Below, in pieces: positions 51,585 to 63,421 of a DNA stretch of 64,000 nucleotides. Source of the stretch: Buchnera aphidicola (Astegopteryx bambusae). Its GTDB lineage: Bacteria > Pseudomonadota > Gammaproteobacteria > Enterobacterales > Enterobacteriaceae. Position numbers and translations under genes: made by a program. How positions within the stretch are numbered: the stretch's first letter is position 1; every line of letters starts with the position of its first letter. The notes below the pieces were generated by a model. The model was given only the letters and a program-made list of their open reading frames with translations, did not search any database and was not told the DNA's origin. The stretch lies in assembly GCF_039365365.1 (NCBI RefSeq), contig NZ_CP134985.1:310001-374000 (forward strand), read 5' to 3'.

Positions 51585-52289
51585 TTATACAATTTTTCTT
51601 TTTCTATATTGTTTTCTAAATTTTACGATAGGTTTTTCTAACTTTAACATAATATCCATTTTACCTAAAATTTCTCCTTTAAATATCCAAACTTTTATTC
51701 CAATGATTCCATATGTAGTATTAGCTTCTGAAAAACTGTATTCAATATTAGCTCTTAATGTATGTAAAGGAACTCTACCTTCTTTATACCATTCTCTTCT
51801 TGCTATTTCAGCTCCTCCCAATCTTCCACTAATTTCTATTTTCACACCTTTTGCACCCTGCCTCATAGCATTTTGAACTGCTCTTTTCATAACTCTTCTA
51901 AACATTACTCTTCTTTCTAATTGTATACTTATATTATTTGCAACTAATTTAGCATCTAACTCAGGTTTTTTTATTTCAGATATGTTAATTTGAACTTGAG
52001 CATCAATTAATTTAGATATTTTTAATCTAATTTTTTCTATATCTTCACCTTTTTTTCCAATTACAATACCAGGTCTAGAAGTAAATATTGTTATTTTAAT
52101 ACTTTTAGAAGGTCTTTCAATAACAACTTTAGATATAGAAGCTTTTGGTAATTGCTTAAATATAAATTTTCTAACTTCAAAATCGTTCTTTAAATTTTTG
52201 GAAAAATTTTTTTTATTAGCAAACCAAATAGAGTTCCAATGTTTAATTATTCCTAATCTCATTACATTAGGATTAACTTTTTGACCCAT
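51585..52289 (-). CDS. rpsC: 30S ribosomal protein S3
   Basis: A 234-residue protein (E. coli 233). It starts [16 protein letters not shown], has the KH-domain [13 protein letters not shown], and the C-terminal [21 protein letters not shown]3 forms the mRNA entry channel. Confidence 0.98.
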   Translation of the reverse strand: MGQKVNPNVMRLGIIKHWNSIWFANKKNFSKNLKNDFEVRKFIFKQLPKASISKVVIERPSKSIKITIFTSRPGIVIGKKGEDIEKIRLKISKLIDAQVQINISEIKKPELDAKLVANNISIQLERRVMFRRVMKRAVQNAMRQGAKGVKIEISGRLGGAEIARREWYKEGRVPLHTLRANIEYSFSEANTTYGIIGIKVWIFKGEILGKMDIMLKLEKPIVKFRKQYRKRKIV

Positions 52290-52313
52290 TTTATTGTATC
52301 TCCAATTTTATAT

Positions 52314-52643
52314 TCAATCAGAAATTATTATTTTTATATGACTAGTTCTCTTTAAAATTCTATCAGCTTTTCCTTTAGCACGAGGCATCATTCTTTTCAT
52401 AACAGGGCCTTCGTCAACCATAATATTCAAAATTTTTAATTTATCTACATCTAAATTATAATTATGTTCAGCATTTGCAATAGCAGAATTTAAAACTTTA
52501 ATTATTAAATTAGAAGCTTTTTTTCTATTAAATTCTAATATTTCCATAGCTAAAGAAACTTTTTTTCCTAGTATTAATTTAGAAACTAATCTAACCTTTT
52601 GTGCTGAAGAATTAGCCTTTTTATATACAGCATACACTTTCAT
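52314..52643 (-). CDS. rplV: 50S ribosomal protein L22
   Basis: A 109-residue protein (E. coli 110) with [15 protein letters not shown] and the tunnel-hairpin region [15 protein letters not shown], which lines the nascent-chain exit tunnel. Confidence 0.98.
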   Translation of the reverse strand: MKVYAVYKKANSSAQKVRLVSKLILGKKVSLAMEILEFNRKKASNLIIKVLNSAIANAEHNYNLDVDKLKILNIMVDEGPVMKRMMPRAKGKADRILKRTSHIKIIISD

Positions 52644-52666
52644 ATTAAAACCTCATATAAAATTTT

Positions 52667-52963
52667 TTATTTAGATTCTTCAGAAACATTTTTTTTTATT
52701 TTCTTATCTACATTATGACCTCTATAAGTTCTAGTAATAGAAAATTCTCCTAATTTATGACCTACCATCTCTTCAGTAATAAAAATCGGTATATGTTTTC
52801 TTCCATTATGCACAGAAATAGTTAATCCTATCATATTAGGAAATATAGTAGATCTTCTAGACCAAGTTTTTATTGGTTTTCTATCTTTCAATTTTAATGA
52901 TTTTGTTACTTTTTTAAATAAACTTTCATCTATAAATGGACCTTTTCTTAAAGATCTAGGCAT
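52667..52963 (-). CDS. rpsS: 30S ribosomal protein S19
   Basis: A 98-residue protein (E. coli 92). It starts [15 protein letters not shown] and has the conserved [22 protein letters not shown] and [16 protein letters not shown]. The lysine-rich tail is slightly longer than in E. coli. Confidence 0.98.
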   Translation of the reverse strand: MPRSLRKGPFIDESLFKKVTKSLKLKDRKPIKTWSRRSTIFPNMIGLTISVHNGRKHIPIFITEEMVGHKLGEFSITRTYRGHNVDKKIKKNVSEESK

Positions 52964-52980
52964 TTTAATTTCACTCCTAA

Positions 52981-53805
52981 TTATTTTCTACTACGTAAAA
53001 TAAATTTTTGCGTTCTTTTGTTATTTCTAGTTTTTTTTCCTTTAGTCTTCTTACCCCAAGGAGTAACAGGATGTTTTCCGAAATTTTTACCTTCACCACC
53101 ACCATGTGGATGATCTACAGGATTCATAGCAGTGCCGCGTACGGTTGGTCTTATACCAATCCATCTTTTAGATCCAGCCTTTCCAAAACTTTTTAACATA
53201 TGTTTTATATTACCAACTTCACCTATTGTAGCTCTACAATTAGAATGTATTTTCCTAATTTCTCCAGAAGATAATCTAACTAAAACATAATTTTTATCTT
53301 TATCTTTAGATACAACCTGAGCATGACTACCTGCAGATCTAGAAATTTGAGCTCCCTTTCCAGGTCTAATTTCTATATTATGTATATACTCTCCAGAAGG
53401 TATATTTTTAATTTTTAAACAATTTCCAATTTTTATTTCTACATTGTCGCCTGAAATTATCACATCCCCTATTTTTATATTTTTCGGTTCTAAAATATAA
53501 CTTCTAGTACCATCTTGATATAAAATTAAAATTATATTAGATGATCTATTAGGATCATATTCAACTCTTTTAACAACAGCTTTTATATTATCTTTATTTC
53601 TTCTAAAATCTATATATCTATATTTTCTTTTGTGCCCCCCACCAATATGTCTAGTTGTTATTCTTCCTAAATTATTCCTTCCTCCAGTTTTAACTATTTT
53701 TCTTAATAAAGATTTTATAGGTTTCTTCTTATACAAATTAACATTTTTTATCTTTATCAAATGTCTACGACCGGAAGACGTTGGTTTTACTTTTTTAACT
53801 ATCAT
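52981..53805 (-). CDS. rplB: 50S ribosomal protein L2
   Basis: A 274-residue protein (E. coli 273). It has [19 protein letters not shown] in the N-terminal half and the essential histidine loop [14 protein letters not shown] in the C-terminal half. L2 bridges the subunits and supports the peptidyl-transferase centre. Confidence 0.98.
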   Translation of the reverse strand: MIVKKVKPTSSGRRHLIKIKNVNLYKKKPIKSLLRKIVKTGGRNNLGRITTRHIGGGHKRKYRYIDFRRNKDNIKAVVKRVEYDPNRSSNIILILYQDGTRSYILEPKNIKIGDVIISGDNVEIKIGNCLKIKNIPSGEYIHNIEIRPGKGAQISRSAGSHAQVVSKDKDKNYVLVRLSSGEIRKIHSNCRATIGEVGNIKHMLKSFGKAGSKRWIGIRPTVRGTAMNPVDHPHGGGEGKNFGKHPVTPWGKKTKGKKTRNNKRTQKFILRSRK

Positions 53806-53835
53806 AATTATCCTATATTTTTCTAGTAAAAAAAT

Positions 53836-54135
53836 CTAAAAATTTAAGTTGTCACCTTTTTTTAACGTAACATATGCCTTTTTCCAATTTTTTTTAAATC
53901 CTACTTTATTAACAGAACCTTTCTTACTATTTTTTTTTTTACCTTTTATAATTAAAGTATTAACTTTTATTACAGATACATTAAAAATTTTTTCTAACAT
54001 ATTTTTTATTTCTATCTTGTTAGAATCTTTTAAAACTTTTATTATAAAAATATTATTTTTACCAGAAATTGAAGAAGACTTTTCAGAAATATGCATACCT
54101 CGAAAAATTTTTAACATATATTCTTTATTTATCAT
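53836..54135 (-). CDS. rplW: 50S ribosomal protein L23
   Basis: A 99-residue protein (E. coli 100), lysine-rich, with ISEKSSSISGKNN and FNVSVIKVNTLIIKGK patterns. L23 sits at the tunnel exit and docks trigger factor and SRP. It overlaps the end of rplD by 11 bases. Confidence 0.96.
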   Translation of the reverse strand: MINKEYMLKIFRGMHISEKSSSISGKNNIFIIKVLKDSNKIEIKNMLEKIFNVSVIKVNTLIIKGKKKNSKKGSVNKVGFKKNWKKAYVTLKKGDNLNF

Positions 54136-54739
54136 TTAAACTTTTCTCTATTTTTTTTAATGTATTTGATGTTGTTATTATAAAGTCATAAGATAATAAA
54201 ATTAACGGATTAATAAATCTATCTTCTATTACTAAAACTTTTTTCAAATTTCTAGAAGATAAAAAAATGTTCTTGTCAAATCTATCTAATATTAACAAAA
54301 TCTTATTAGAAATAATAAAATTTATTTTTTTAACAAACAATTTAGTTTTCGGATAATCTATAATAAATTTTTTAAAAACAATCAATTTATTATGTCTTAT
54401 TAATTCAGAAAAAATACTTTTTATAGATCCTTTATACATTTTTTTATTAATCTTTTTAAAATTATTTTTATATTTACATGCAAATGTTACACCTCCAGAT
54501 CTCCATATAGGACTCCTTATTGATCCTACTCTAGCTCTACCAGTACCTTTTTGTTTCCATGGTTTTCTTCCAGAACCAGAAACTTCAGATCTAGATTTTT
54601 GTGATTTAGTTCCAATTTTACCAACAGAAATATATGATAATAAAACTTGATGTATTAATTTCTTGTTAAAAGATTTTCCAAATATAGAATTTGATAAAGT
54701 GATAAAATCACTTTTACTATCTTTTAATAATAATTTCAT
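54125..54739 (-). CDS. rplD: 50S ribosomal protein L4
   Basis: A 204-residue protein (E. coli 201). The long extension reaching into the exit tunnel is seen as GSGRKPWKQKGTGRARVGS and RSPIWRSGGVTF. In E. coli L4 also represses the S10 operon by attenuation. Confidence 0.97.
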   Translation of the reverse strand: MKLLLKDSKSDFITLSNSIFGKSFNKKLIHQVLLSYISVGKIGTKSQKSRSEVSGSGRKPWKQKGTGRARVGSIRSPIWRSGGVTFACKYKNNFKKINKKMYKGSIKSIFSELIRHNKLIVFKKFIIDYPKTKLFVKKINFIISNKILLILDRFDKNIFLSSRNLKKVLVIEDRFINPLILLSYDFIITTSNTLKKIEKSLNDK

Positions 54740-54751
54740 ATAAAAAATTAC

Positions 54752-55387
54752 TTACCTCTTAATTTTTACAGAAGGTTTAATTATTAAATTTCCATTAGAA
54801 CATCCAGGAACAGTTCCTTTTACAAATAAAAAGTTATCTTTTTCATCTAAAAAAACTATAGTTAAATTTTGTATAGTAACTTTCTTATTTCCTAAATGCC
54901 CAGCCATCTTTTTTCCTTTAAATACCCTTCCTGGAGTCTGATTTTGACCTATAGATCCAGGAGCTCTATGTGACAAAGAATTTCCATGACTATTATCTTG
55001 AGATTTAAAATTCCATCTTTTTATTGTACCAGAAAAACCTTTTCCCTTTGATAAACCAGTTATATCAACTTTTTTTATATTTTTAAAAAAATTTATTTTT
55101 AAAGATTGACCAGAAAAAAAATTATTATTGTTTTTAACTCTAAATTCCCATAAACCTCTTCCTGCAGAAACATTATGTTTTATAAAATGCCCTGATTCTG
55201 GTTTATTAATTTTATTTATATTTATTTTACCAGTAGTTATCTGTATAGCACAATATTTATCATTTTTTAAATTTTTTACTTGAACTATTCTATTTTTAGT
55301 AATCTCTATTATGGTAACTGGAATTAAATTACCATTTTTAGAAAAAATCATAGATGATCCTATTTTTCTTCCTACTAAACCGACCAT
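54752..55387 (-). CDS. rplC: 50S ribosomal protein L3
   Basis: A 211-residue protein (E. coli 209). It starts [19 protein letters not shown] and has the central [13 protein letters not shown] and [21 protein letters not shown] segment, including the glutamine that is methylated in E. coli. Confidence 0.98.
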   Translation of the reverse strand: MVGLVGRKIGSSMIFSKNGNLIPVTIIEITKNRIVQVKNLKNDKYCAIQITTGKININKINKPESGHFIKHNVSAGRGLWEFRVKNNNNFFSGQSLKINFFKNIKKVDITGLSKGKGFSGTIKRWNFKSQDNSHGNSLSHRAPGSIGQNQTPGRVFKGKKMAGHLGNKKVTIQNLTIVFLDEKDNFLFVKGTVPGCSNGNLIIKPSVKIKR

Positions 55388-55434
55388 ATAAAATTACCTA
55401 TAATAAAATTTATTTTAATAAAAAGTTGTTTATA

Positions 55435-55809
<375 letters not shown>

Positions 55810-55908
55810 TTATAAAAAAAAATTTTAAATTACAAATATAATGTAAAATAATAAAAGTAAATTGTATCAAATATAAATTTTAAAAACTAGTATAAACTAT
55901 AATAATAG

Positions 55909-55936
55909 AAAAAGAGGTACTAAAATACCTCTTTTT
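55909..55936 (-). terminator. Intrinsic terminator after tuf
   Basis: AAAAAGAGGTA and its complement TACCTCTTTTT form an 11-bp stem around a six-base loop, beginning 16 bases after the tuf stop on the minus strand, and the T run completes a standard terminator. It separates the str operon from the S10 operon. Confidence 0.85.
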
Positions 55937-55952
55937 CTATAAGAAAAAAAGA

Positions 55953-57137
55953 TCATTCAATTATTTTAGATACTATACCAGCACCAACAGTTTTTCCTCC
56001 CTCTCTTATAGCAAATCTTAAACCTTCTGTCATAGCTATTGGGCATATTAAAGTAACTGTTAATTCAACATTATCTCCAGGCATAACCATTTCCATAGAA
56101 TCTGGTAATTCTATCAACCCTGTAACATCAGTAGTTCTAAAATAGAATTGTGGTCTATATCCTTTAAAAAAGGCAGTATGTCTTCCTCCTTCTTCTTTAG
56201 ATAAAATATATACCTTAGAACTAAATTTTTTATGAGGTGTTATAGATCCAGGTTTTGCTAAAACTTGACCTCTTTCTATATCATCTCTTTTAGTTCCTCG
56301 TAATAATATACCTACATTTTCCCCTGCTCTTCCCTCATCTAACAATTTTCTAAACATTTCAACACCAGTACATATAGTTTTAGAAGTAGATTTTATTCCA
56401 ACTATTTCTACTTCTTCACCTACTTTTATTACACCTTTTTCTACTCTACCAGTCACAACAGTTCCTCTTCCAGATATAGAAAAAACATCTTCTATAGGTA
56501 ATAAAAAAGGTTCATTTATTTCCCTAATAGGATCTGGAATATATTCATCTAATGAATTAGACAATTCAATAATTTTATTTTTCCAATGTTTATCTCCATC
56601 TATAGCTTTTAAAGCTGAACCTCTTATTATTGGAGTTTTTTCACCAGGAAAATCATATTCTGTTAAAAGATCTCTAACTTCCATTTCAACTAATTCCAAT
56701 AATTCATCATCTTCAACCATATCACATTTATTTAAAAAAACTATTATATGAGGAACACCAACTTGTCTAGCTAATAATATATGTTCTCTGGTTTGAGGCA
56801 TAGGTCCGTCAGTAGCAGCGACAACTAATATAGCACCATCCATCTGGGCAGCACCTGTAATCATGTTTTTTATATAATCAGCATGACCAGGACAATCAAC
56901 ATGCGCATAATGTCTTTTTAAAGTATCATATTCAACATGAGAAGTATTTATAGTAATACCTCTAGACTTTTCTTCAGGAGCATTATCTATTTGTTCAAAT
57001 GTTCTAGAATGCCCACCATATTTTTCAGATAATACTGTAGTTATTGCAGAAGTTAATGTTGTCTTACCATGATCTACATGACCTATTGTACCAACGTTTA
57101 TGTGAGGTTTTACACGATCAAATTTTTTTTTAGGCAT
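55953..57137 (-). CDS. tuf: Elongation factor Tu
   Basis: A 394-residue GTPase, same length as E. coli EF-Tu. Motifs: G1 [10 protein letters not shown]2 region with RGITI, G3 DCPGH, G4 NKCD and G5 SALKA. It brings aminoacyl-tRNA to the ribosome. Only one tuf gene is in the window, next to fusA as in the str operon. A strong terminator follows it. Confidence 0.99.
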   Translation of the reverse strand: MPKKKFDRVKPHINVGTIGHVDHGKTTLTSAITTVLSEKYGGHSRTFEQIDNAPEEKSRGITINTSHVEYDTLKRHYAHVDCPGHADYIKNMITGAAQMDGAILVVAATDGPMPQTREHILLARQVGVPHIIVFLNKCDMVEDDELLELVEMEVRDLLTEYDFPGEKTPIIRGSALKAIDGDKHWKNKIIELSNSLDEYIPDPIREINEPFLLPIEDVFSISGRGTVVTGRVEKGVIKVGEEVEIVGIKSTSKTICTGVEMFRKLLDEGRAGENVGILLRGTKRDDIERGQVLAKPGSITPHKKFSSKVYILSKEEGGRHTAFFKGYRPQFYFRTTDVTGLIELPDSMEMVMPGDNVELTVTLICPIAMTEGLRFAIREGGKTVGAGIVSKIIE

Positions 57138-57199
57138 TTTATGTACTCTAATTTTGTTAATATATTAAAATTTTATAAGTATGAAAATAAGAAATATTT

Positions 57200-59314
57200 T
57201 TACTTTTTGCTCTCTAAAATTTCTGAAATTATGTTATTAGGAATTTCAGAATATTTTAAAAATTCCATAGAATACATCGCTCTACCTTGAGTTTTTGATC
57301 TTAAATCAGTAGCATATCCAAACATCTCTGATAATGGAACATTAGAAATTATTATTCTACTATTAAAATTATTATCTAATTTTTCTATTGTACCTCTTCT
57401 TCTATTTAAATCTCCTATTACATCACCCATGTATTCTTCTGGAGTATCTATTTCAACTTTCATTATAGGTTCCAGTAAAACAGGCTTTGCCAATTTAAAA
57501 GCATTTTTAAAAGCAATAGAGGCAGCAAATTTAAATGCAATTTCTGAAGAATCAACATCATGATATGAACCAAAATGTAATCTTACGCCTATATTAACTA
57601 CTGGATATCCTGCTAATGGACCTGAAACTAATTGTTCTTGTATTCCTTTATCTATAGCTGAAATATATTCAGAAGGTATTATTCCTCCTTTTATATCATT
57701 TATAAACTCATAATTTTTTTCATCGACATTAATAGGAAAAATGTCTATGACTACATGACCATATTGACCTCTTCCTCCAGATTGTCTTATATATTTTCCT
57801 TCTATATCTGTTACCTTATTTGTAATAGCTTCTCTATATGCTACTCTAGGTTTTCCTATATTAGCAGATACATTAAATTCTCTTTTCATTCTATCTACAA
57901 TTATTTCTAAATGTAATTCTCCCATACCAGATATTATAGTTTGATTAGATTCATGATCTATATGAACTTTAAAAGATGGATCTTCTTTCGCTAATCTAGC
58001 TAAAGCTACACCCATTTTTTCTTGATCAGATTTAGTATTTGGCTCTATAGCTATTGAAATTACTGGTTCAGGAAATTCCATTTTTTCTAAAATTATTCTT
58101 TTTTTTGGATCACATAAAGTATCTCCTGTGGTAACATTCTTTAAACCTATTGCTGCAGCTATATCACCAGATCTAACTTCATTAATCTCTTCTCTTCTAT
58201 TGGCATGCATTTGCACTATTCTTCCAAATCTTTCTTTTTGCAATTTAGTAGAATTTAAAACAATATCTCCGGACCTAATTATTCCAGAATATACTCTGAA
58301 AAACGTTAAACTTCCTACAAACGGATCTGTAGAAATTTTAAATGCTAAAGCAGAAAAATATTTATCATCATTACATTTTTTTAATATAAAATCTTTACTA
58401 TTATAATTTAAATCTGAAATTTTTTGTTTATTTATATAAATATCTTTAGGAGAAGGTAAAAAATCTATTATAGAATCTAATAAAGGTTGCACACCTTTAT
58501 TTTTAAATGATGAACCACAATTTATTATTAATATTTCATTTTTCAAAGACCTTTCTCTAAGCCCTAATTTTAATTGTTCTTCAGAAAATTCTTTTCCTGA
58601 TATATATATCTCCATAAAATCATCATTTGATTCAGCTACTACTTCTATTAAATGTTTTCTCCATCTATCGGAAATGTCAATTAAATCTTCTGGAATTGAT
58701 GAACTTTTAAAAGTAATTCCTTTATCGTCATCATTCCAAATTATAGCTTTCATTTTTATGATATCAACTATTCCGACAAAATTATTTTCTGATCCGATAG
58801 GAAGTTGAGTGGGGACAACAATTATATTAAATCTTTTTTTAATTTGATTGATAACATTAAAAAAATTTGCACCAATTCTATCCATTTTATTTATAAAAGC
58901 AATTCTAGGAACACTATACTTATTAGATTGCCTCCAAACAGTTTCAGACTGAGGTTGCACTCCTCCTACAGCACAATATATCATTACTACACCATCTAAT
59001 ATTCTCATAGATCTTTCTACTTCTATCGTAAAATCTACATGTCCTGGAGTATCTATAATATTTATTCTATGAGGTACAAACTGATTATACATACCAGACC
59101 AAAAAGTAGTAGTAGCTGCAGATGTAATAGTTATACCTCTTTCTTGCTCTTGTTCCATCCAATCCATTGTAGCATCTCCATCATGCACTTCCCCTATTTT
59201 ATGATTAACCCCGGTATAAAATAAAATTCTTTCTGTAGTAGTAGTTTTACCAGCATCAATATGAGCACTAATTCCTATATTTCTATAATGTGAAATTTTA
59301 GTTTTTCGAGACAT
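57200..59314 (-). CDS. fusA: Elongation factor G
   Basis: A 704-residue protein, same length as E. coli EF-G, which drives translocation and ribosome recycling. GTPase motifs are [27 protein letters not shown] and NKMDR. Domain IV carries the conserved [11 protein letters not shown]. It lies in the str operon order rpsL-rpsG-fusA-tuf. Confidence 0.99.
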   Translation of the reverse strand: MSRKTKISHYRNIGISAHIDAGKTTTTERILFYTGVNHKIGEVHDGDATMDWMEQEQERGITITSAATTTFWSGMYNQFVPHRINIIDTPGHVDFTIEVERSMRILDGVVMIYCAVGGVQPQSETVWRQSNKYSVPRIAFINKMDRIGANFFNVINQIKKRFNIIVVPTQLPIGSENNFVGIVDIIKMKAIIWNDDDKGITFKSSSIPEDLIDISDRWRKHLIEVVAESNDDFMEIYISGKEFSEEQLKLGLRERSLKNEILIINCGSSFKNKGVQPLLDSIIDFLPSPKDIYINKQKISDLNYNSKDFILKKCNDDKYFSALAFKISTDPFVGSLTFFRVYSGIIRSGDIVLNSTKLQKERFGRIVQMHANRREEINEVRSGDIAAAIGLKNVTTGDTLCDPKKRIILEKMEFPEPVISIAIEPNTKSDQEKMGVALARLAKEDPSFKVHIDHESNQTIISGMGELHLEIIVDRMKREFNVSANIGKPRVAYREAITNKVTDIEGKYIRQSGGRGQYGHVVIDIFPINVDEKNYEFINDIKGGIIPSEYISAIDKGIQEQLVSGPLAGYPVVNIGVRLHFGSYHDVDSSEIAFKFAASIAFKNAFKLAKPVLLEPIMKVEIDTPEEYMGDVIGDLNRRRGTIEKLDNNFNSRIIISNVPLSEMFGYATDLRSKTQGRAMYSMEFLKYSEIPNNIISEILESKK

Positions 59315-59410
59315 ATTATTTTAATAATCTTCTTATTATACTATTAAAATATAAAAATATATTTTAATCATGTTGTTTGTGAAATATTTATTATTGTAAT
59401 AATAAAATTA

Positions 59411-59881
59411 TTACCATCTATAATGAGCAAAAGCCTTATTAGATTCTGCAATTCTATGTACTTCTTCTTTTTTTTTAATTGCTTCTCCTTTTTTATTTAT
59501 TGCATCATACAACTCATTAAAAAGACGCAAACACATAGATTTATCTCTTCTCTTTCTAGCTGAAATTATTATCCATCTCATAGCTAATGTATTTCTTCTA
59601 GACGGCCTTACTTCTACTGGAACTTGATAAGTGGATCCTCCAACTCTTCTAGATTTTACTTCTACTATTGGTTTAACATTTTTTAAAGCCAACTTAAAAG
59701 AGGACAATTCATCTAAATCAGTTTTTTTTGATAAAATATTCAAAGACTTATATACAATATTTTCAGCTATTGATTTCTTTCCATCAATCATAATTATATT
59801 TATGAACTTAGATAATGTTTTAGAAACAAATTTAGTGTCAGGTAAAACATCTCTATTTCCAACTATTCTTCTTCTAGACAT
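59411..59881 (-). CDS. rpsG: 30S ribosomal protein S7
   Basis: A 156-residue protein (E. coli B 156). It starts [15 protein letters not shown] and ends [23 protein letters not shown]. S7 binds the 3' major domain of 16S rRNA and in E. coli regulates the str operon. It follows rpsL by 42 bases. Confidence 0.98.
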   Translation of the reverse strand: MSRRRIVGNRDVLPDTKFVSKTLSKFINIIMIDGKKSIAENIVYKSLNILSKKTDLDELSSFKLALKNVKPIVEVKSRRVGGSTYQVPVEVRPSRRNTLAMRWIIISARKRRDKSMCLRLFNELYDAINKKGEAIKKKEEVHRIAESNKAFAHYRW

Positions 59882-59923
59882 ATAAAAAATCTCATTTTTT
59901 TAATTTTGATAATATTGTTTATA

Positions 59924-60298
59924 TTAAGATTTTATTCTTTTTGTTCCATACTTAGATCTACTTTTTTTTCTATCTTTTACTCCAGCGCAATCTAAAGAAC
60001 CTCTAACAACATGATATCTAACACCTGGTAAATCTTTTACCCTTCCTCCTCTAATTAAAATTACTGAATGTTCTTGTAAATTATGACCCTCTCCACCAAT
60101 ATATGCTGTAACTTCAAAACCATTAGTTAATTTTACTCTACATACTTTTCTTAAAGCCGAATTAGGCTTTTTTGGAGTAGTTGTATATACTTTTGTGCAA
60201 ACACCTCTTTTTTGTGGGCATTTTTCTAACGCTGGAACATTACTTTTGGAAAATCTTTTTTTCCTAGATTTTCTAACCAATTGATTAATAGTTGACAT
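59924..60298 (-). CDS. rpsL: 30S ribosomal protein S12
   Basis: A 124-residue protein, same length as E. coli S12. The two decoding-site loops are unaltered: [13 protein letters not shown] with the lysine that is changed in streptomycin-resistant strains, and [11 protein letters not shown]. It heads the str operon. tusBCD lies immediately upstream on the same strand, the same order as in E. coli. Confidence 0.98.
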   Translation of the reverse strand: MSTINQLVRKSRKKRFSKSNVPALEKCPQKRGVCTKVYTTTPKKPNSALRKVCRVKLTNGFEVTAYIGGEGHNLQEHSVILIRGGRVKDLPGVRYHVVRGSLDCAGVKDRKKSRSKYGTKRIKS

Positions 60299-60386
60299 AT
60301 AATATTAACTCCATAATTTTAAAAAACTTTTAAAAACATTTAAATTATATTTTGTAAAATTAAAATATATAATTTCTTTAAATATG

Positions 60387-60674
60387 TTACCATCTAATTT
60401 GAGTTACATTTTTTACAGTTAAATCTATAAAATCCGAATAATTTATTATTAAAAAATTTTTAGAAACTTTTTTGACTAATCCTCTCGCTTCTAAATCTTC
60501 TTTCAAAACATATAAATTCTTAGAAAGACAAATTATTTTTTTTATAAAAACATTTTTTTCTATAGATATAATCACTCCATCTTGTATAGAAATAATATCG
60601 TCTTCTTTTTTTATTAATTTGAAAAAACTATTAATATCAATATTAAACGGAGAGCTCATTAACATATGTAACAT
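60387..60674 (-). CDS. tusB: Sulfur relay protein TusB
   Basis: A 95-residue protein of exactly E. coli length. It starts MLHMLMSSPFNID and ends with YSDFIDLTVKNVTQIRW. I use the ATG at 60674, which has AAAAGG before it; an upstream in-frame TTG at 60692 overlaps tusC and is not supported. TusB joins TusC and TusD in a heterohexamer that receives sulfur from TusA. Confidence 0.94.
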   Translation of the reverse strand: MLHMLMSSPFNIDINSFFKLIKKEDDIISIQDGVIISIEKNVFIKKIICLSKNLYVLKEDLEARGLVKKVSKNFLIINYSDFIDLTVKNVTQIRW

Positions 60675-60685
60675 ACATAACCTTT

Positions 60686-61042
60686 TCAACAATTAATAAC
60701 TATTTTAAACAAATTCAACTTATTTCTAAAAGAAATTTCTTCTAAAACTTTTGAACAAATTATAAATTTTTCATTATATTTTATTCCTCTAGACTTCAAA
60801 GAACTTTTACATACATAAATATTAGAAATTTTATAATGCTCAAATATTAAAAAAGATTTAGAATAATTATAACAAAAAATTTTTTTTGGATTCTGTTTTT
60901 TTAATATCTGAAATATTCCATCTCCAATAAAAAACAATGATATTTTTATTACCATAGAAACTGATAAAGATACATCTAACAACTCTCGACATTCACTACT
61001 TCCATAAGGGGATTTAGAAAATAAAAAAGCTATTTTTTTCAT
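60686..61042 (-). CDS. tusC: Sulfur relay protein TusC
   Basis: A 118-residue protein (E. coli 119). It starts MKKIAFLFSKSPYGSSECRE and has FFIGDGIFQIL. It is a DsrF-like member of the TusBCD complex with no known catalytic cysteine of its own. It lies between tusD and tusB in the normal order. Confidence 0.95.
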   Translation of the reverse strand: MKKIAFLFSKSPYGSSECRELLDVSLSVSMVIKISLFFIGDGIFQILKKQNPKKIFCYNYSKSFLIFEHYKISNIYVCKSSLKSRGIKYNEKFIICSKVLEEISFRNKLNLFKIVINC

Positions 61043-61082
61043 ATAATTAATTTAATATATTTTTTTAAAAATTTAAAAATTT

Positions 61083-61469
61083 TTAAAATTGAATAACACG
61101 ATCTGATAACATAATATCTTCAGATAATTCTGTAAAACCTGTAATTTTAAAACAATAATCTATATTATTAATATCCACACCTCTTTCTAAAGCAATGTCT
61201 TTATTTACCAATCCTCTTTTTAAAGCAGATCCTATACATAATTTCAAATTTATATTAAATTTTTTATGCAATTTTTTCCAACATTTTAACAAATTTATTT
61301 TTTCATTATCTGAAAAATTTATACTATTAGAATTATATACTCCATCTGAATAAAAAAATATACTTTTAATAAAATGACCTTTTTTAATTAAATGTTTAGA
61401 AAATAAAAAAGAACTAATAGAATTTTGAGTTCCAAAACAAGGACCAGAAACTAATATCGTGTATTTCAT
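61083..61469 (-). CDS. tusD: Sulfurtransferase TusD
   Basis: A 128-residue protein of exactly E. coli length. The active-site cysteine that carries persulfide is present in KLCIGSALKRG near residue 78. The N-terminal VSGPCFGTQNS and the ending SDRVIQF also match. It accepts sulfur from TusA and passes it to TusE (15159). Confidence 0.96.
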   Translation of the reverse strand: MKYTILVSGPCFGTQNSISSFLFSKHLIKKGHFIKSIFFYSDGVYNSNSINFSDNEKINLLKCWKKLHKKFNINLKLCIGSALKRGLVNKDIALERGVDINNIDYCFKITGFTELSEDIMLSDRVIQF

Positions 61470-61588
61470 AATGTTAAAAATATAAATAAAATATTAAAAA
61501 ATTTTATTAAAATTATGTGTATATTATAAAATAAAAAAATAATTTATTTTGTTAAAACATGTTAATATTTTAAAATCATATTAAAACA

Positions 61589-61632
61589 TTAACAAATAAT
61601 TAAATAGTTTATAATATTCAATTATTTGTTAA
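61589..61632 (-). terminator. Hairpin immediately after trpS
   Basis: TTAACAAATAATT and its exact complement form a 13-bp stem with an 18-base loop. The stem touches the trpS stop codon. On the minus strand moderately T-rich sequence follows. It probably ends the aroB-rpe-trpS transcript before the tusDCB unit. Confidence 0.55.
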
Positions 61633-62637
61633 CTATAAAAATATTTTTTTTTCTATAATATTCATCATATTTTTTGCTTTTGTAGAAGCAACTTTTGCTC
61701 CAATACGAGATATTTTCAACAAATAATTTTCATTTTTTCTAAAATAAAAATATCTTTTCTGCAAATTATATAATTTCTTACATATTAATTTTGACAATTC
61801 TTCTTTAAACATTGAGTAATTATAATTATAAAACAACTTTTCTAATTGTAAAATAGTTTTACCACTCAATATAGAAAAAATATTTAATAAATTAGATATT
61901 CCTGGTTTTTTTATAATATCATATAATATTTTTGATGGACTTTCTGAATCTGTAGTAGCAAATTTTATTTTTTTATAAATTTCTATTTTTTTGTCTAATA
62001 AAAAAATACTATTTTTATTATTTTTATCAGATTTTGACATTTTTATTTTAGGATCATGTAAAGACATGATTCGAGATCCTTGTTTAAACATTATATTTTT
62101 TGGAATTGTAAAAGTTTTACCATAATATTTATTAAATCTGTTAGCAACAACTTTAGTTAATTCCAAATGTTGTTTTTGATCATCTCCTATAAAAACATAA
62201 TTACTATTGTACAACAATATATCAGACATCATCAAAATTGGATAATTTAGCAAACCCATATTAATATTTCTATTGTTTCTAGACTTCTCTTTAAATTGTG
62301 TCATTCTAGATAATTCACCAAAATAAGAAAAACAATTTAAAATCCAATTTATTTTACAATGTTCATCTACATTAGATTGTACAAAAATAATACTTTTCTT
62401 AGGATCCACACCACACGCTAAATAAAAAGCTAATGTATCTAATGTAATTTTTCTCAAATTAAAATTATTATCATGCTTTGTTAAAGAATGCAAATCAGCA
62501 ACACAAAAAATACAATTATAATCTTTTTGAATATATTTCCAATGTTTTAAAACACCTAAATAATTTGCCAATGTGACAAATCCTGTAGGTTGAATAGCAC
62601 TAAATAATATTTTTTTTTTTAATTTATTTTTTCTCAT
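61633..62637 (-). CDS. trpS: Tryptophanyl-tRNA synthetase
   Basis: A 334-residue class I synthetase of exactly E. coli length. The HIGH-like region reads QPTGFVTLANYLG (E. coli has the pattern PSGELTIGNYMG). The KMSKS loop is KMSKSDKN near residue 199. The conserved GDDQKQHLELT segment is also seen. Downstream of rpe, as in the E. coli aroK-aroB-damX-dam-rpe-gph-trpS order, with damX, dam and gph missing. Confidence 0.97.
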   Translation of the reverse strand: MRKNKLKKKILFSAIQPTGFVTLANYLGVLKHWKYIQKDYNCIFCVADLHSLTKHDNNFNLRKITLDTLAFYLACGVDPKKSIIFVQSNVDEHCKINWILNCFSYFGELSRMTQFKEKSRNNRNINMGLLNYPILMMSDILLYNSNYVFIGDDQKQHLELTKVVANRFNKYYGKTFTIPKNIMFKQGSRIMSLHDPKIKMSKSDKNNKNSIFLLDKKIEIYKKIKFATTDSESPSKILYDIIKKPGISNLLNIFSILSGKTILQLEKLFYNYNYSMFKEELSKLICKKLYNLQKRYFYFRKNENYLLKISRIGAKVASTKAKNMMNIIEKKIFL

Positions 62638-62710
62638 AAAAAATTTATTTATATAAATAATTTTTATATTAACAAAAACATAAAGTTTGTATAAATTTCA
62701 AAAACATAAA

Positions 62711-63385
62711 TTAATATACATGTTTATATATTATTTCTCTAATATGCAAAATAGTACTCTTATAATTTTTAGAACAAAAAATTTCAGATCCAATAACAAA
62801 AGAATTTGCTCCAGCTTTTAACAAATCTAAAATATTGTTTTTTTTAATTCCTCCATCTACTTCTATAATTGTATTATAATTATTTTTATCTATTAAACTT
62901 CTAACTTTTTCAATTTTTTTTAAAACATAAGTTAAAAACTCTTGTTTACCAAAACCAGGGTTAACAGACATAATCAACACCAAATCTAATTTATCTAAAG
63001 TATAACGTAAACAATCAAGCGAAGTGGCAGGATTTATAGCTAATCCTGCTTTGCATCCAAAACTTTTTATTAAAGATATAGTTTTATCTATATGTAATGT
63101 AGATTCTGGATGAAAAGTAATAAATTTTACTTTTTCTTTAGCAAAAATAGGTATTATAGAATCTACCATTTTCATCATCAAATGAACATCAGTATCAAAT
63201 TTTATACCATTTTTTTTTAAAGATTGTAATACAACTGGACCAAATGTTAAATTTGGAACATAACAATTATCCATGACATCAAAATGAATAAAATCAGCTC
63301 CATATTTTATCACACTATTTATTTCATTTCCTAAATTAGCAAAATTCGCTGATAAAATAGAAGGCACAATAAAAAAATTTTTCAT
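62711..63385 (-). CDS. rpe: Ribulose-phosphate 3-epimerase
   Basis: A 224-residue TIM-barrel enzyme (E. coli 225). It interconverts ribulose 5-phosphate and xylulose 5-phosphate. Metal and catalytic motifs are HFDVMDNCYVPNLTFGP near residue 34, VHLMM, VNPGFGKQ, and EVDGGIKKNN with the second catalytic aspartate. It lies between aroB and trpS. Confidence 0.97.
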   Translation of the reverse strand: MKNFFIVPSILSANFANLGNEINSVIKYGADFIHFDVMDNCYVPNLTFGPVVLQSLKKNGIKFDTDVHLMMKMVDSIIPIFAKEKVKFITFHPESTLHIDKTISLIKSFGCKAGLAINPATSLDCLRYTLDKLDLVLIMSVNPGFGKQEFLTYVLKKIEKVRSLIDKNNYNTIIEVDGGIKKNNILDLLKAGANSFVIGSEIFCSKNYKSTILHIREIIYKHVY

Positions 63386-63421
63386 AAAATTTATATATTA
63401 AATTATTTTGTGTTATAAAAA